A stretch of DNA of 64,000 bases, taken from the NCBI GenBank assembly GCA_910584875.1, contig CAJUDA010000011.1, positions 36,672-100,671 on the forward strand, given 5' to 3'. Both the position numbers and the translations under genes were made by a program. The notes under the pieces are model-generated. The model did no database searches and was not told where the DNA came from. It saw only the letters and a program-made list of their open reading frames with translations. This DNA is from an uncultured Eubacterium sp. (GTDB lineage Bacteria > Bacillota > Clostridia > Lachnospirales > Lachnospiraceae). Below, in pieces: positions 41,899 through 49,375 of this stretch (positions are counted from its first letter, which is position 1; every line of letters starts with the position of its first letter).

Positions 41899-42585
41899 TT
41901 ATTCTATCTTGTTATACTTAAACAAAAACTTCGTGCGCCCTATTTCTATTACACAATTGTCATATAATTGCATTTCACTAAGCACTCTACTCCCATTTAA
42001 CATTGTACCATTATTTGATCCTATATCTTTAATATAATACTCCCCATCTCTATATGTAATTTCAAAATGGTATCTTGATAACATTATATCCGAAATTCGT
42101 ATGTCAACATCATTTCCTCTCCCAACACTTGTTACACCCTCATGTATCTTAAAAATTGTTTTCTCATAAATTAGAAATGCACCACAAGGCAAATTTATAG
42201 CATTTACTCTTGGATTATTACACTCAAATATATCTGAATGATTATAATATAAAGCCATATTCTCTACCAGTTTTTCTAATGGTTTTAATTCGTTCTCGAT
42301 TAAAGGATTATTTTCAATTACATTATTCATTGTTTCGCCTGCCTTAGTTAGCAATTTCATAAAATTTTTTTCATCAACAAAATCACTTGGGGCATATAAA
42401 ACCTTAGGATTCTTATTTAAAGTAATAAAAAATAACACTACTAATAGAACTGGAAATCCCATAACATACCAGACAAAAAACTTTTGTAACTCCAATGATA
42501 CTAATGGGAGTACAGCAGTTCCAGCGACTTCTGCAATTCCAGCAAACAATCCTATTATAGTCAATGGATTTTTAATTCTCTTCAT
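41899..42585 (-). CDS. Membrane-anchored FHA-domain protein
   Basis: A 228-residue protein with two hydrophobic segments near 10-30 and 36-55, a linker of about 80 residues, and a C-terminal forkhead-associated domain at about 145-225. The FHA core is intact: SVGRGNDVDIRISDIMLSRYH and then IKDIGSNNGTMLNGSRV, with the phosphothreonine-contacting Arg, Ser and Asn residues. It should bind phosphothreonine peptides at the inner membrane face. No Ser/Thr kinase or phosphatase gene is adjacent, though the HipA-like kinase lies 250 bases downstream. The gene is markedly AT-rich compared with recG and ssrA. Its stop abuts the XRE remnant. Confidence 0.85.
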   Translation of the reverse strand: MKRIKNPLTIIGLFAGIAEVAGTAVLPLVSLELQKFFVWYVMGFPVLLVVLFFITLNKNPKVLYAPSDFVDEKNFMKLLTKAGETMNNVIENNPLIENELKPLEKLVENMALYYNHSDIFECNNPRVNAINLPCGAFLIYEKTIFKIHEGVTSVGRGNDVDIRISDIMLSRYHFEITYRDGEYYIKDIGSNNGTMLNGSRVLSEMQLYDNCVIEIGRTKFLFKYNKIE

Positions 42586-42721
42586 GCTTTTTCTTTCTCC
42601 TACTTATTGAAATTTCATTTTTGCTTCATTTGTGATAATGATGGCACGGTTTCTGATCCAATCACTCAGTATCCCTGGCAGCGTCACTAACCATTTGCCC
42701 GCATCCGCAGAAGCTATCATG

Positions 42722-42925
42722 TTAATACCGACAGGGACAAAGCTGTAGTCGTCCGGCCGACCTGTCAGAAAGATTTCCCGATAGTGCTTCTGGATGCCCT
42801 ATTCCCTCAAAAGGGTTCCTTTGTATATCCCTGACCAGGCAGTTTATCTTTTTTAATGTCCTTTTATCTTGTCTCTGCCAGTCAATATATTCCTGCCATG
42901 CTTCATCTTCCCATAAAAGGCCCAT
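42722..42925 (-). pseudogene. Frameshifted YoeB/Txe-family toxin gene
   Basis: MGLLWEDEAWQEYIDWQRQD, then LKKINCLVRDIQRNPFEGIG and HPEALSGNLS, is a clear YoeB (RelE-superfamily mRNA interferase) N-terminus. After that the frame runs into an unrelated ending. A different frame resumes with RPDDYSFVPVG at the position of the family RRIDDxxRLVY, so a frameshift has removed the catalytic C-terminus. The decayed tail continues into 42600-42720, where no intact gene is seen. The toxin should be inactive. Confidence 0.8.
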
Positions 42926-42928
42926 ATG

Positions 42929-43111
42929 TTATACCTCAATCAATTCATGCTCTTTAGGAATTGATTTCCCAGACTCAATATTTGCAGCGCGTTCTTCAAG
43001 CACGCTCATATTGGATTCTGTACAAAGCGACAATCCCATCTCTTTGCAAGCTGATTCCATTTTATGCTTTGCATCCTCATCAATTCCGAAATTCACCATT
43101 GTCTGTGCCAT
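42929..43111 (-). CDS. RelB/DinJ-family antitoxin with internal deletion
   Basis: A 60-residue protein: MAQTMVNFGIDEDAKHKMES and CKEMGLSL are the DNA-binding ribbon-helix-helix half of DinJ antitoxins. The C-terminus SNMSVLEERAANIESGKSI with EHELIEV is the toxin-binding end. The usual middle of about 35 residues (the AFTxFxxKVxREKRIPFEV segment) is missing, joined in frame at CTE. ATG 43111 has TAGGAG upstream; the longer reading from 43150 is not supported. It lies three bases before the broken yoeB. Autoregulatory function is doubtful. Confidence 0.75.
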   Translation of the reverse strand: MAQTMVNFGIDEDAKHKMESACKEMGLSLCTESNMSVLEERAANIESGKSIPKEHELIEV

Positions 43112-43198
43112 ATTCATCACTCCTAGTTTTTGACATTGTGTCACAATCAATACACAATGTAAAGCATTTGCTATGCAGATGAAAATATTACTTTAGTA

Positions 43199-43253
43199 AA
43201 AAAATACCGTAATAGTGAATCTCATTTTTAAATCCACAATTACGGCATTTTTT
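43199..43253 (-). terminator. Terminator of ssrA
   Basis: A 15-bp stem (43199-43213 with 43239-43253; core CCGTAAT/ATTACGG) with one wobble pair ends in a run of T residues on the minus strand, right after the tmRNA 3' end. Confidence 0.85.
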
Positions 43254-43259
43254 ATGCAA

Positions 43260-43644
43260 TGGACCTGGCGGGAGTCGAACCCGCGTCCAAACCGGAATCC
43301 CACGTTCTTCTACTATCATAGTCAGTTGTTCCATTTTCCTGCAAGGAAAAATTTTTCCTGTAAGGAAAATACTTCCCTCATCCATGTGGGAACTGACACC
43401 CACAAAGATTCGGTAGCTTCATACGATCTCTTGCCTGCGCAAAGCTTAACAGGCAAGGTTCCCTGCAAAGGATGATACTGAACCTAAGCTGCAGGACACT
43501 TACATTCAGCAGCCGCCATTAATTAGGCAGCGTAAGCTAATTCTTTATTATCAGCGTTTAATTTAAAATCTGCGTTTTTACGTGGTCACAGTCCACGGAT
43601 AGCTTCACCGTCTTCAGCCGGCCTGTCGAAACCAGTACAAGCCC
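43260..43644 (-). ncRNA. ssrA: Transfer-messenger RNA (tmRNA)
   Basis: The 5' end GGGCUUGUACUGGUUUCGAC and 3' end CGGGUUCGACUCCCGCCAGG fold into the tRNA-like domain. The acceptor arms GGGCUUG and CAGGUCC pair with two wobbles, with discriminator A at 43260; CCA is not encoded. The tag frame at 43523-43555 reads ADNKELAYAA then UAA. It works with SmpB (44205-44672) to rescue stalled ribosomes and mark the products for proteolysis. A near-perfect promoter lies 55 bases upstream of the mature 5' end, implying a short leader removed by RNase P. The region 3' of the gene carries accessory DNA, consistent with ssrA as an integration site. Confidence 0.95.
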
Positions 43645-43698
43645 GTACTGTATGGTAACGAAACAACAAAAATCTTTAACTTCTGCTTCGTTATTGTC

Positions 43699-43727
43699 AT
43701 AGTATCATATGATGACAGCTCTGTCAA
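43699..43727 (-). promoter_or_regulatory. Promoter of ssrA
   Basis: On the minus strand, TTGACA (43722-43727), 17-bp spacer, TACTAT (43699-43704). The rest of the 230-base gap up to 43874 is AT-rich with no gene seen. Confidence 0.85.
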
Positions 43728-43874
43728 GGTGAGCTAAATTTTTATCGTTACCACCCTTGAAAATGCACTGTAACGTTTCTTTTTCTTCTTTTTATCATAG
43801 GTCCTGATCCTGACCCGCACCTTAAAACTTTATCTATTTTATTTTCCCTAATTCTGATCTAATTAGAATATATG

Positions 43875-44126
43875 TTATTTTTCCTGTTCCACCGTTTCCC
43901 CACCAGCATGATACACCGTCTCTTCCCTCGCATACTGCAGCATTTCCTGTTTCACCTGGTACACATACTCCAGTGGCTCTTTTGTATATTTGCTGATCAG
44001 TTCCGGCGGCTGTTCATCACGGAGCATCGTGCATATGATCTCCCGGCTTTTCTCAGATGCTCCTTGTTCCATCCCCTTCTTCATTCCAATACTTTCCAAC
44101 TCCTCTGCAATACTAAACATTGTCAC
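43875..44126 (-). pseudogene. C-terminal fragment of an Rpn/PD-(D/E)XK transposase-nuclease family gene
   Basis: An 83-codon frame: MFSIAEELESIGMKKGMEQG, then REIICTMLRDEQPPELISKY and TKEPLEYVYQVKQEMLQ. This is the usual tail of clostridial Rpn-family nucleases (the Gly/Lys/Glu linker plus last helices), but the nuclease domain of over 200 residues is missing. It may still be translated as a short protein; alternative names in databases would be hypothetical protein. It lies between smpB and ssrA, two genes that work together, and shares its ending with the remnant at 27618-27794. Confidence 0.75.
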
Positions 44127-44204
44127 TCTCTCCTCTCCCTCTTTTCTCTTGCCTAAAACAGTTTCCTTTATTCTGGCAAATCTCGTATCATTACTATCTG
44201 TTCC

Positions 44205-44672
44205 CTACAGATTCTTCACCTTAAACTCCCTTTCCGCAGCCCTCCGCTGGTCCTTCTTCGCGATATCCTGCCGCTTATCATACAGCTTCTTACCCTTTGC
44301 CAGAGCGATCTCTGCCTTGATCTTACTGCCCTTGAAATAAATACTGAGCGGTACCAGCGTATATCCTTTCTGCTTCATCTTGCCGATCAGCTTGCGGATC
44401 TCATATTTGTGCAACAGCAGTTTTCTGACCCGGAGCGGGTCCTTATTAAATATGTTGCCCTTTTCATAAGGACTGACATGCATACCGTACAGCTGTACCT
44501 CGTTATTTTTATCAATCCGAATAAATGCTTCCTTGATGCTGCAGTGACCCTGCCGGATGGATTTTACTTCCGTCCCCACCAGTTCGATCCCCGCCTCATA
44601 TTTTTCTTCGATAAAATAATCATGCCTCGCCTTTTTGTTGCTGGCGATCAGCTTTGTTGACTGTGTTCCCAT
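44205..44672 (-). CDS. smpB: SsrA-binding protein SmpB
   Basis: A 155-residue protein that binds tmRNA and delivers it to stalled ribosomes. KLIASNKKARHDYFIEEKYE is the family start, GIELVGTEVKSIRQGHCSIKE the RNA-binding barrel, and LLLHKYEIRKLIGKMKQKGYT the next conserved block. The C-terminal tail KLYDKRQDIAKKDQRRAAERE enters the mRNA channel. ATG 44672 has GGGGG upstream inside the rnr end; the TTG at 44681 is less likely. Gene order rnr-smpB followed by ssrA is typical of Firmicutes. Confidence 0.97.
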   Translation of the reverse strand: MGTQSTKLIASNKKARHDYFIEEKYEAGIELVGTEVKSIRQGHCSIKEAFIRIDKNNEVQLYGMHVSPYEKGNIFNKDPLRVRKLLLHKYEIRKLIGKMKQKGYTLVPLSIYFKGSKIKAEIALAKGKKLYDKRQDIAKKDQRRAAEREFKVKNL

Positions 44673-44677
44673 CTGTC

Positions 44678-46819
44678 TCAATCCCCCTCTGTTACCATGC
44701 TGAAATCAATCGTCCTCGTCAGCTTATCCACTCGTTCTACTTTAATCTTTACCGTCTGTCCCATACGGTATACGTTTCCGGTATAATGCCCGGTTACCCG
44801 GTATTTATCCTCTTCAAAATCATAGCGGTCATCCGCCATATCGGCTATGCGTACCATCCCCTCCACCGTATTTGGCAGCTCGACATAGATGCCCCATGCT
44901 GTCACGCCGCTGATGATACCCTCAAATGTTTCTCCGATGTGCGACATCATATACTCGGCTTTCTTCAGTTTCTCCACTTCCCGTTCGGCATCATCGGCGC
45001 GGCGCTCCCGCTCGCTTGTCTCCTTTGCCACCAGAGGAAGGATCGATTCATAATGCTCATACCGTCTGCCCCGTATGCCGTGACGGATGTTTTCTTTGAT
45101 GATCCGATGGATCTGCAGATCCGGGTAGCGGCGGATCGGCGATGTGAAATGACAGTAATACTGCGTCGCCAGCCCGAAATGTCCCTCATTGACAGTAGAA
45201 TACTTCGCCCGTTTCATAGAACGCAGGGTGAGACGGCTCAGAAACGCCTCATCCGCTGTCCCGTCAATCTGTTCGATCAGTTTTTGTATCTCCCTTGGAT
45301 GGACTTCCTCCTGTCCGATCTTCATATGATAACCAAAATTTGCCGTGATCTGCGCCAGCGCCTGTACCTTTTCCAGATCCGGGTACTCATGCGTCCGGTA
45401 TAGAAAAGGGATCTCCAGCCAGAAGTATTCCTCTGCCACCGTCTGGTTGGCAGCCAGCATAAATTCCTCGATGATCTTTGTCGCCACGTTTCGTTCATAG
45501 GGCACAATGTCCACCGGGCGTCCGTTCCTGTCCAGCCTGATCTTGCACTCGGCAAAGTCAAAATCAATGGATCCGTGCTTTTTCCGGTTTTTTCGGAGAA
45601 GAGCCGCCAGCTCCTCCATCGTCTCAAACATCGGGATCAGGGGTTCGTACCGTCTGCATGTCTCTTCTTTGTGATACGTCAGGATATCATCGACGTCACT
45701 GTAGTTCATGCGCTCCGTGACATTGAGAAGCGTCTCTGCGATCCGGTGATTTGTCAGACGGCCTTTTGCATCAAAAGTCATAAAGCAGCTCAGGGCAAGA
45801 CGGTCCTCCCCGGCATTAAGGGAGCAGATCCCGTTTGAGAGTTTATGCGGCAGCATCGGTATCACCCGGTCCACCAGGTATACGCTTGTCCCGCGCAGCA
45901 GAGCTTCCTCATCCAGCGGAGAATGCTCCGTGACATAATGCGAGACATCGGCGATATGCACCCCCAGTTCATAGGATCCGTCTTCTCTTTTATTGATCGT
46001 AATGGCGTCGTCCAGATCTTTGGCGTCTTCTCCATCGATCGTGACCGTATCTATGGCACGGATGTCCACCCTGCCGGAAAACTCGGAAGAGTCCACATGG
46101 TCTGGTACTTCGGATACCTGACGCATGACCTGCCCGGAGAACTCCTCCGGCAGACCAAATGCCTTGACAATAGATAAAATATCCACGCCCGGATCGTTGA
46201 TATGACCAAGGATCTGTATGACATGTCCTTCCGGGCTGTTATTCTCATCACCAAAATCCGACAGCTCCACCACTACCTTGTGTCCCTCTGCCGCATCCAG
46301 TGTATTTCCTTTTGCAATATAGATATCGCGTGTGATCTTCTCATTGTCAGGGATCACAAAACAGACATTTTTGTTGCGGGTAAATGTCCCCACCAGCGTC
46401 TGGTTTTTCCTTTCCACGATACGGATGATCTCGCCTTCGCTTCGTCTGCCGCCGTCCTCTGCCTGTCTGGTGAGGCGGATCTGAACCAGATCCCCATGAA
46501 AGGCATTGGCACAGCATCGTTCCGGGATAAAGATATCCCTTTCCCGTCCTTCAACCCTCACAAAGCCAAACCCTTTTCTCGCCGCCATAAACTCTCCGGT
46601 CAGAATCCGGTTTTCCGGCAGCCGGATCAGACCTCTCCGGTCAATCTCAATCTTACCTTTGCGGATCAGTTCATTCAGTATATCATGAAATTCGCCCCGT
46701 TCTTTTTTGGGAACACAAAAAAGATTTGCCATCTCTTTCGTCCTCATGGGACGGTAATCCCTGTCTTCTATAAAAGAGAGAATACTGGCTTCCCTCTCAG
46801 CCTTCTTACTTTCCTGCAT
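44678..46819 (-). CDS. rnr: Ribonuclease R
   Basis: A 713-residue 3'-5' exoribonuclease. It has an N-terminal helix-turn-helix-like region, cold-shock domains (about 60-220), and the RNB catalytic domain (from about 240) with TIDGEDAKDLDDAITI, whose aspartates bind Mg. A C-terminal S1 domain includes GETFEGIISGVTAWGIYVELP. It degrades structured RNA and, with SmpB-tmRNA, defective messages. I chose ATG 46819 (MQESKKAERE) with GGAG seven bases upstream; the reading from 46861 would pass through the secG terminator. Overlaps the upstream edge of smpB. Confidence 0.95.
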   Translation of the reverse strand: MQESKKAEREASILSFIEDRDYRPMRTKEMANLFCVPKKERGEFHDILNELIRKGKIEIDRRGLIRLPENRILTGEFMAARKGFGFVRVEGRERDIFIPERCCANAFHGDLVQIRLTRQAEDGGRRSEGEIIRIVERKNQTLVGTFTRNKNVCFVIPDNEKITRDIYIAKGNTLDAAEGHKVVVELSDFGDENNSPEGHVIQILGHINDPGVDILSIVKAFGLPEEFSGQVMRQVSEVPDHVDSSEFSGRVDIRAIDTVTIDGEDAKDLDDAITINKREDGSYELGVHIADVSHYVTEHSPLDEEALLRGTSVYLVDRVIPMLPHKLSNGICSLNAGEDRLALSCFMTFDAKGRLTNHRIAETLLNVTERMNYSDVDDILTYHKEETCRRYEPLIPMFETMEELAALLRKNRKKHGSIDFDFAECKIRLDRNGRPVDIVPYERNVATKIIEEFMLAANQTVAEEYFWLEIPFLYRTHEYPDLEKVQALAQITANFGYHMKIGQEEVHPREIQKLIEQIDGTADEAFLSRLTLRSMKRAKYSTVNEGHFGLATQYYCHFTSPIRRYPDLQIHRIIKENIRHGIRGRRYEHYESILPLVAKETSERERRADDAEREVEKLKKAEYMMSHIGETFEGIISGVTAWGIYVELPNTVEGMVRIADMADDRYDFEEDKYRVTGHYTGNVYRMGQTVKIKVERVDKLTRTIDFSMVTEGD

Positions 46820-46844
46820 CCAGCAACTCCATTCTTTACTAGTG

Positions 46845-46876
46845 AAAAAGCACTCCCCCACGCAGTGAAGGAGTGC
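46845..46876 (-). terminator. Terminator after secG
   Basis: GCACTCC (46850-46856) and GGAGTGC (46870-46876) form a 7-bp stem followed by TTTTTC on the minus strand. It lies between secG and the rnr start, so rnr depends on read-through or a promoter inside this short gap. Confidence 0.7.
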
Positions 46877-46905
46877 CAGTCATATTTCATTTATCATTCA
46901 CATGA

Positions 46906-47151
46906 TCAGTCCAGCCAGTTCGTGCAGAGAATCAATGACAATGCAACGAATAAAACAGATAATACCGTAGTGATCTTAACCAGGACACCTTCCGTAGAAC
47001 GTCCCTTGTTCTTTGTCCAGTATGTATCTGCTGCGCCGGTCATGGCACCCAGACCATTTGTCTTTCCCTCCTGCATCAGCACTACGATTACCAGTGCCAC
47101 ACAGATAATAATATAAGCGATCGTAACAATTGTTTTTAATACTGAAGTCAT
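46906..47151 (-). CDS. secG: Protein-export membrane protein SecG
   Basis: An 81-residue protein with two transmembrane helices (about 5-25 and 58-78) and the conserved loop between them: VLMQEGKTNGLGAMTGAAD. It is the third subunit of the SecYEG translocon. It starts 5 bases after the ftsZ stop, so it is co-transcribed with ftsZ, and is followed by a terminator. Link to rnr and smpB downstream is the usual Firmicute order. Confidence 0.95.
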   Translation of the reverse strand: MTSVLKTIVTIAYIIICVALVIVVLMQEGKTNGLGAMTGAADTYWTKNKGRSTEGVLVKITTVLSVLFVALSLILCTNWLD

Positions 47152-47156
47152 GGTTC

Positions 47157-48440
47157 TTAACCCTCCTGTTTCTTATTCTGGATAAATGTCGGGATTTTTA
47201 TTCCTTCCATTCCCTGTTTTTCATTTGCACTGGATCTTTTTGCTGCATTACGGCTTCCCAGCACAGGCATATCTTCATCCAGGGACCGGGTATTCCTTCC
47301 CATGGGATTTGCCGTCTGTACACTGGATACCGGACTCTTTGCCGTCTGATTACTACTGCTCTGAAGTCCGTCCAGGAAACTGAGCCCGCTGCCTTTTTGT
47401 GCCGGCTGCGAAGGACGGTTCAAAAAGCTTGGTGTACCTGTCCCAAATTTAGCGTTGAATCCAGCCATTGATCCCATCGTCTGTGTATTGCTGTCCAGAC
47501 CGGTAGCTATGATCGTGATCGTAACCGTATCCGAATGGGATTCATCATACATAGCGCCGAAGATGATCGTCGCCTCTTCTCCGGCAAGCTCCTGTACATA
47601 GGAAGCAGCTTCATTTGCTTCGATCAGGCTGACCTCTCCCGATACATTTATGATAACATGTGTCGCTCCGTCAATCGTTGTCTCTAAAAGAGGACTGGTG
47701 ATCGCCTGTTTCACAGCTTCCACACACTTGTCATCACCCTGACCGGTACCAATACCGATATGGGCAATTCCCTTATCCTTCATTACGGTGGTGACATCCG
47801 CAAAGTCAAGATTGATCAGCGCCGGGGTATTGATCAGGTCCGTGATACCCTGGACACCCTGCTGCAGAACCTCGTCTGCTTTTTTCAGTGCTTCAGGCAT
47901 CGTTGTCCTTCTGTCACAGATGGCAAGAAGCTTATCATTCGGGATAACGATCAGCGTATCCACACAATCCTTTAACTTATCAATGCCGCCTATGGCATTG
48001 TTCATACGGCTCTTTCCCTCAAAACTGAACGGTTTTGTCACAATACCGACAGTGAGTTTTCCCATATCTTTGGCAATCCTGGCAACGACAGGGGCTGCAC
48101 CAGTTCCGGTTCCGCCTCCCATGCCGCAGGTGACAAATACCATATCGGCATCTTTCACGATCTCAGCAAGTTCTTCCTGGCTCTCCTCCGCTGCTTTCTC
48201 TCCGATCTCGGGTTTCGCTCCCGCTCCTAATCCCTTTGTCAGCTTTTCGCCGATCTGGATACATACCGGAGCCTTACAGCGCTGTAAAATCTGTTTATCT
48301 GTATTGATACAGACAAATTCCACACCTTTTATCCCCTCATCTATCATGCGGTTCACTGCATTGTTACCGGCGCCGCCGACACCAATAACAAGTAGATTAG
48401 CAGCCGCATTTTCCGCCTCGCTGGTCATAATTTCTAACAC
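47157..48440 (-). CDS. ftsZ: Cell division protein FtsZ
   Basis: A 427-residue tubulin-like GTPase forming the Z-ring. IGVGGAGNNAVNRMIDEGI and the GGGTGTGAAPVVARIAK tubulin signature bind GTP; the NLDFADVTTVM T7 loop is present. A variable linker (about 325-410) leads to the C-terminal peptide GIKIPTFIQNKK, the docking site for SepF/FtsA/EzrA-type partners. The start codon is GTG at 48440, eight bases after AAGGAGG; the ATG at 48428 is worse spaced. It has its own promoter at 48498-48526, separate from the ftsQ side. No ftsA precedes it. Confidence 0.97.
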   Translation of the reverse strand: MLEIMTSEAENAAANLLVIGVGGAGNNAVNRMIDEGIKGVEFVCINTDKQILQRCKAPVCIQIGEKLTKGLGAGAKPEIGEKAAEESQEELAEIVKDADMVFVTCGMGGGTGTGAAPVVARIAKDMGKLTVGIVTKPFSFEGKSRMNNAIGGIDKLKDCVDTLIVIPNDKLLAICDRRTTMPEALKKADEVLQQGVQGITDLINTPALINLDFADVTTVMKDKGIAHIGIGTGQGDDKCVEAVKQAITSPLLETTIDGATHVIINVSGEVSLIEANEAASYVQELAGEEATIIFGAMYDESHSDTVTITIIATGLDSNTQTMGSMAGFNAKFGTGTPSFLNRPSQPAQKGSGLSFLDGLQSSSNQTAKSPVSSVQTANPMGRNTRSLDEDMPVLGSRNAAKRSSANEKQGMEGIKIPTFIQNKKQEG

Positions 48441-48497
48441 AAACAGTTCCTCCTTCTATGATAAATAGAAATCCTTATACATAGTCACATATATTAT

Positions 48498-48526
48498 ATA
48501 ATACGTTTTTTTGACGAAATAATCAA
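48498..48526 (-). promoter_or_regulatory. Promoter of ftsZ
   Basis: On the minus strand, TTGATT (48521-48526), 17-bp spacer, TATTAT (48498-48503), 58 bases before the GTG start. Confidence 0.75.
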
Positions 48527-48576
48527 GTAGAAATTTGCATTTATGGAACATTTTATCAGACAGGCACCCCGTCTGG

Positions 48577-49359
48577 TCACTGCGCGGGTGCCGGAGTACC
48601 GCTTGCCGTGGGACTCGGAGACGGTTTTGGCGTCGGTGTCGACGGCTGGCGCAGGATGACAGTTCCCTTCACTTCATAACTGGACATATCAATGGTCCCC
48701 TTTTTCTTCTCCTTCTGCATCTGTTCCAGAATACTTGCCAATGCCGAGATCTGCTCATCATAATTATCTTTTTTCCCCAGATCCACACGAATATCCCCAC
48801 AATAGAGATACACCTCGCTGTTTTCCCCAAATTTCACCTTATCCCACTGGATCCTGTAATGCTGGAACAGATTTGCCAGATTGATGATCTGACCAAGACG
48901 GTCCCCGTCTTCCATCTGTATCTTCTTATATAAAGTAAAAGTAGTCATGCTGTCCGGTTCAAACAACGGAATCCCCTCCACTGCCTGATCGGCGCTCTGC
49001 AGTACCATACCGTCTTTGTCAAAATAAATATACTGCTTGGAATAAGCAATTCCCGCAACAATTGCTTTTTCATACAATTTAATATGGATCTCATTTACAT
49101 TGGGATAAGTTACCTCGTATTCCCGGACAAAATCCAGCCGGGGAGTCAGCGACAGCTTGTCCAGCAGCCAGAATGTAAGAATATTTTTTTCGAAAATATT
49201 TGTCTGAAACATCTCTGCCATCTGCCTCTGGCTGTAATAGGTGTTACCCTCGATCGAAACTTTCTTTACACGAAAAAAGAAAATGCAAAACGCTATCACA
49301 GCTATCACAGCCAGTGGAATCATCCATTTTCTGTATTTCTTTGTCCCTCTTTCCTCCAT
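48577..49359 (-). CDS. ftsQ: Cell division protein FtsQ/DivIB
   Basis: A 260-residue bitopic membrane protein. A short basic cytoplasmic N-terminus is followed by a TM helix near 13-29, then the POTRA domain (VKKVSIEGNTYYSQRQMAEMF) and the FtsQ/DivIB beta domain. The tail is Pro/Ser/Thr-rich (PSTPTPKPSPSPTASGTPAP), likely a flexible cell-wall linker. It is part of the FtsQLB/DivIB-DivIC-FtsL divisome bridge. It begins 16 bases after murA. Confidence 0.88.
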   Translation of the reverse strand: MEERGTKKYRKWMIPLAVIAVIAFCIFFFRVKKVSIEGNTYYSQRQMAEMFQTNIFEKNILTFWLLDKLSLTPRLDFVREYEVTYPNVNEIHIKLYEKAIVAGIAYSKQYIYFDKDGMVLQSADQAVEGIPLFEPDSMTTFTLYKKIQMEDGDRLGQIINLANLFQHYRIQWDKVKFGENSEVYLYCGDIRVDLGKKDNYDEQISALASILEQMQKEKKKGTIDMSSYEVKGTVILRQPSTPTPKPSPSPTASGTPAPAQ

Positions 49360-49375
49360 CCTGTTCCTTCCTTTC

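Noticed and set aside
43188..43475. Small frames across the tmRNA locus on both strands
   Set aside because: They lie within ssrA and its terminator, which are firmly identified as RNA features.
46202..47116. A 304-codon plus-strand frame opposite rnr and secG
   Set aside because: Crosses two real genes and a terminator on the other strand; composition is antisense-like.
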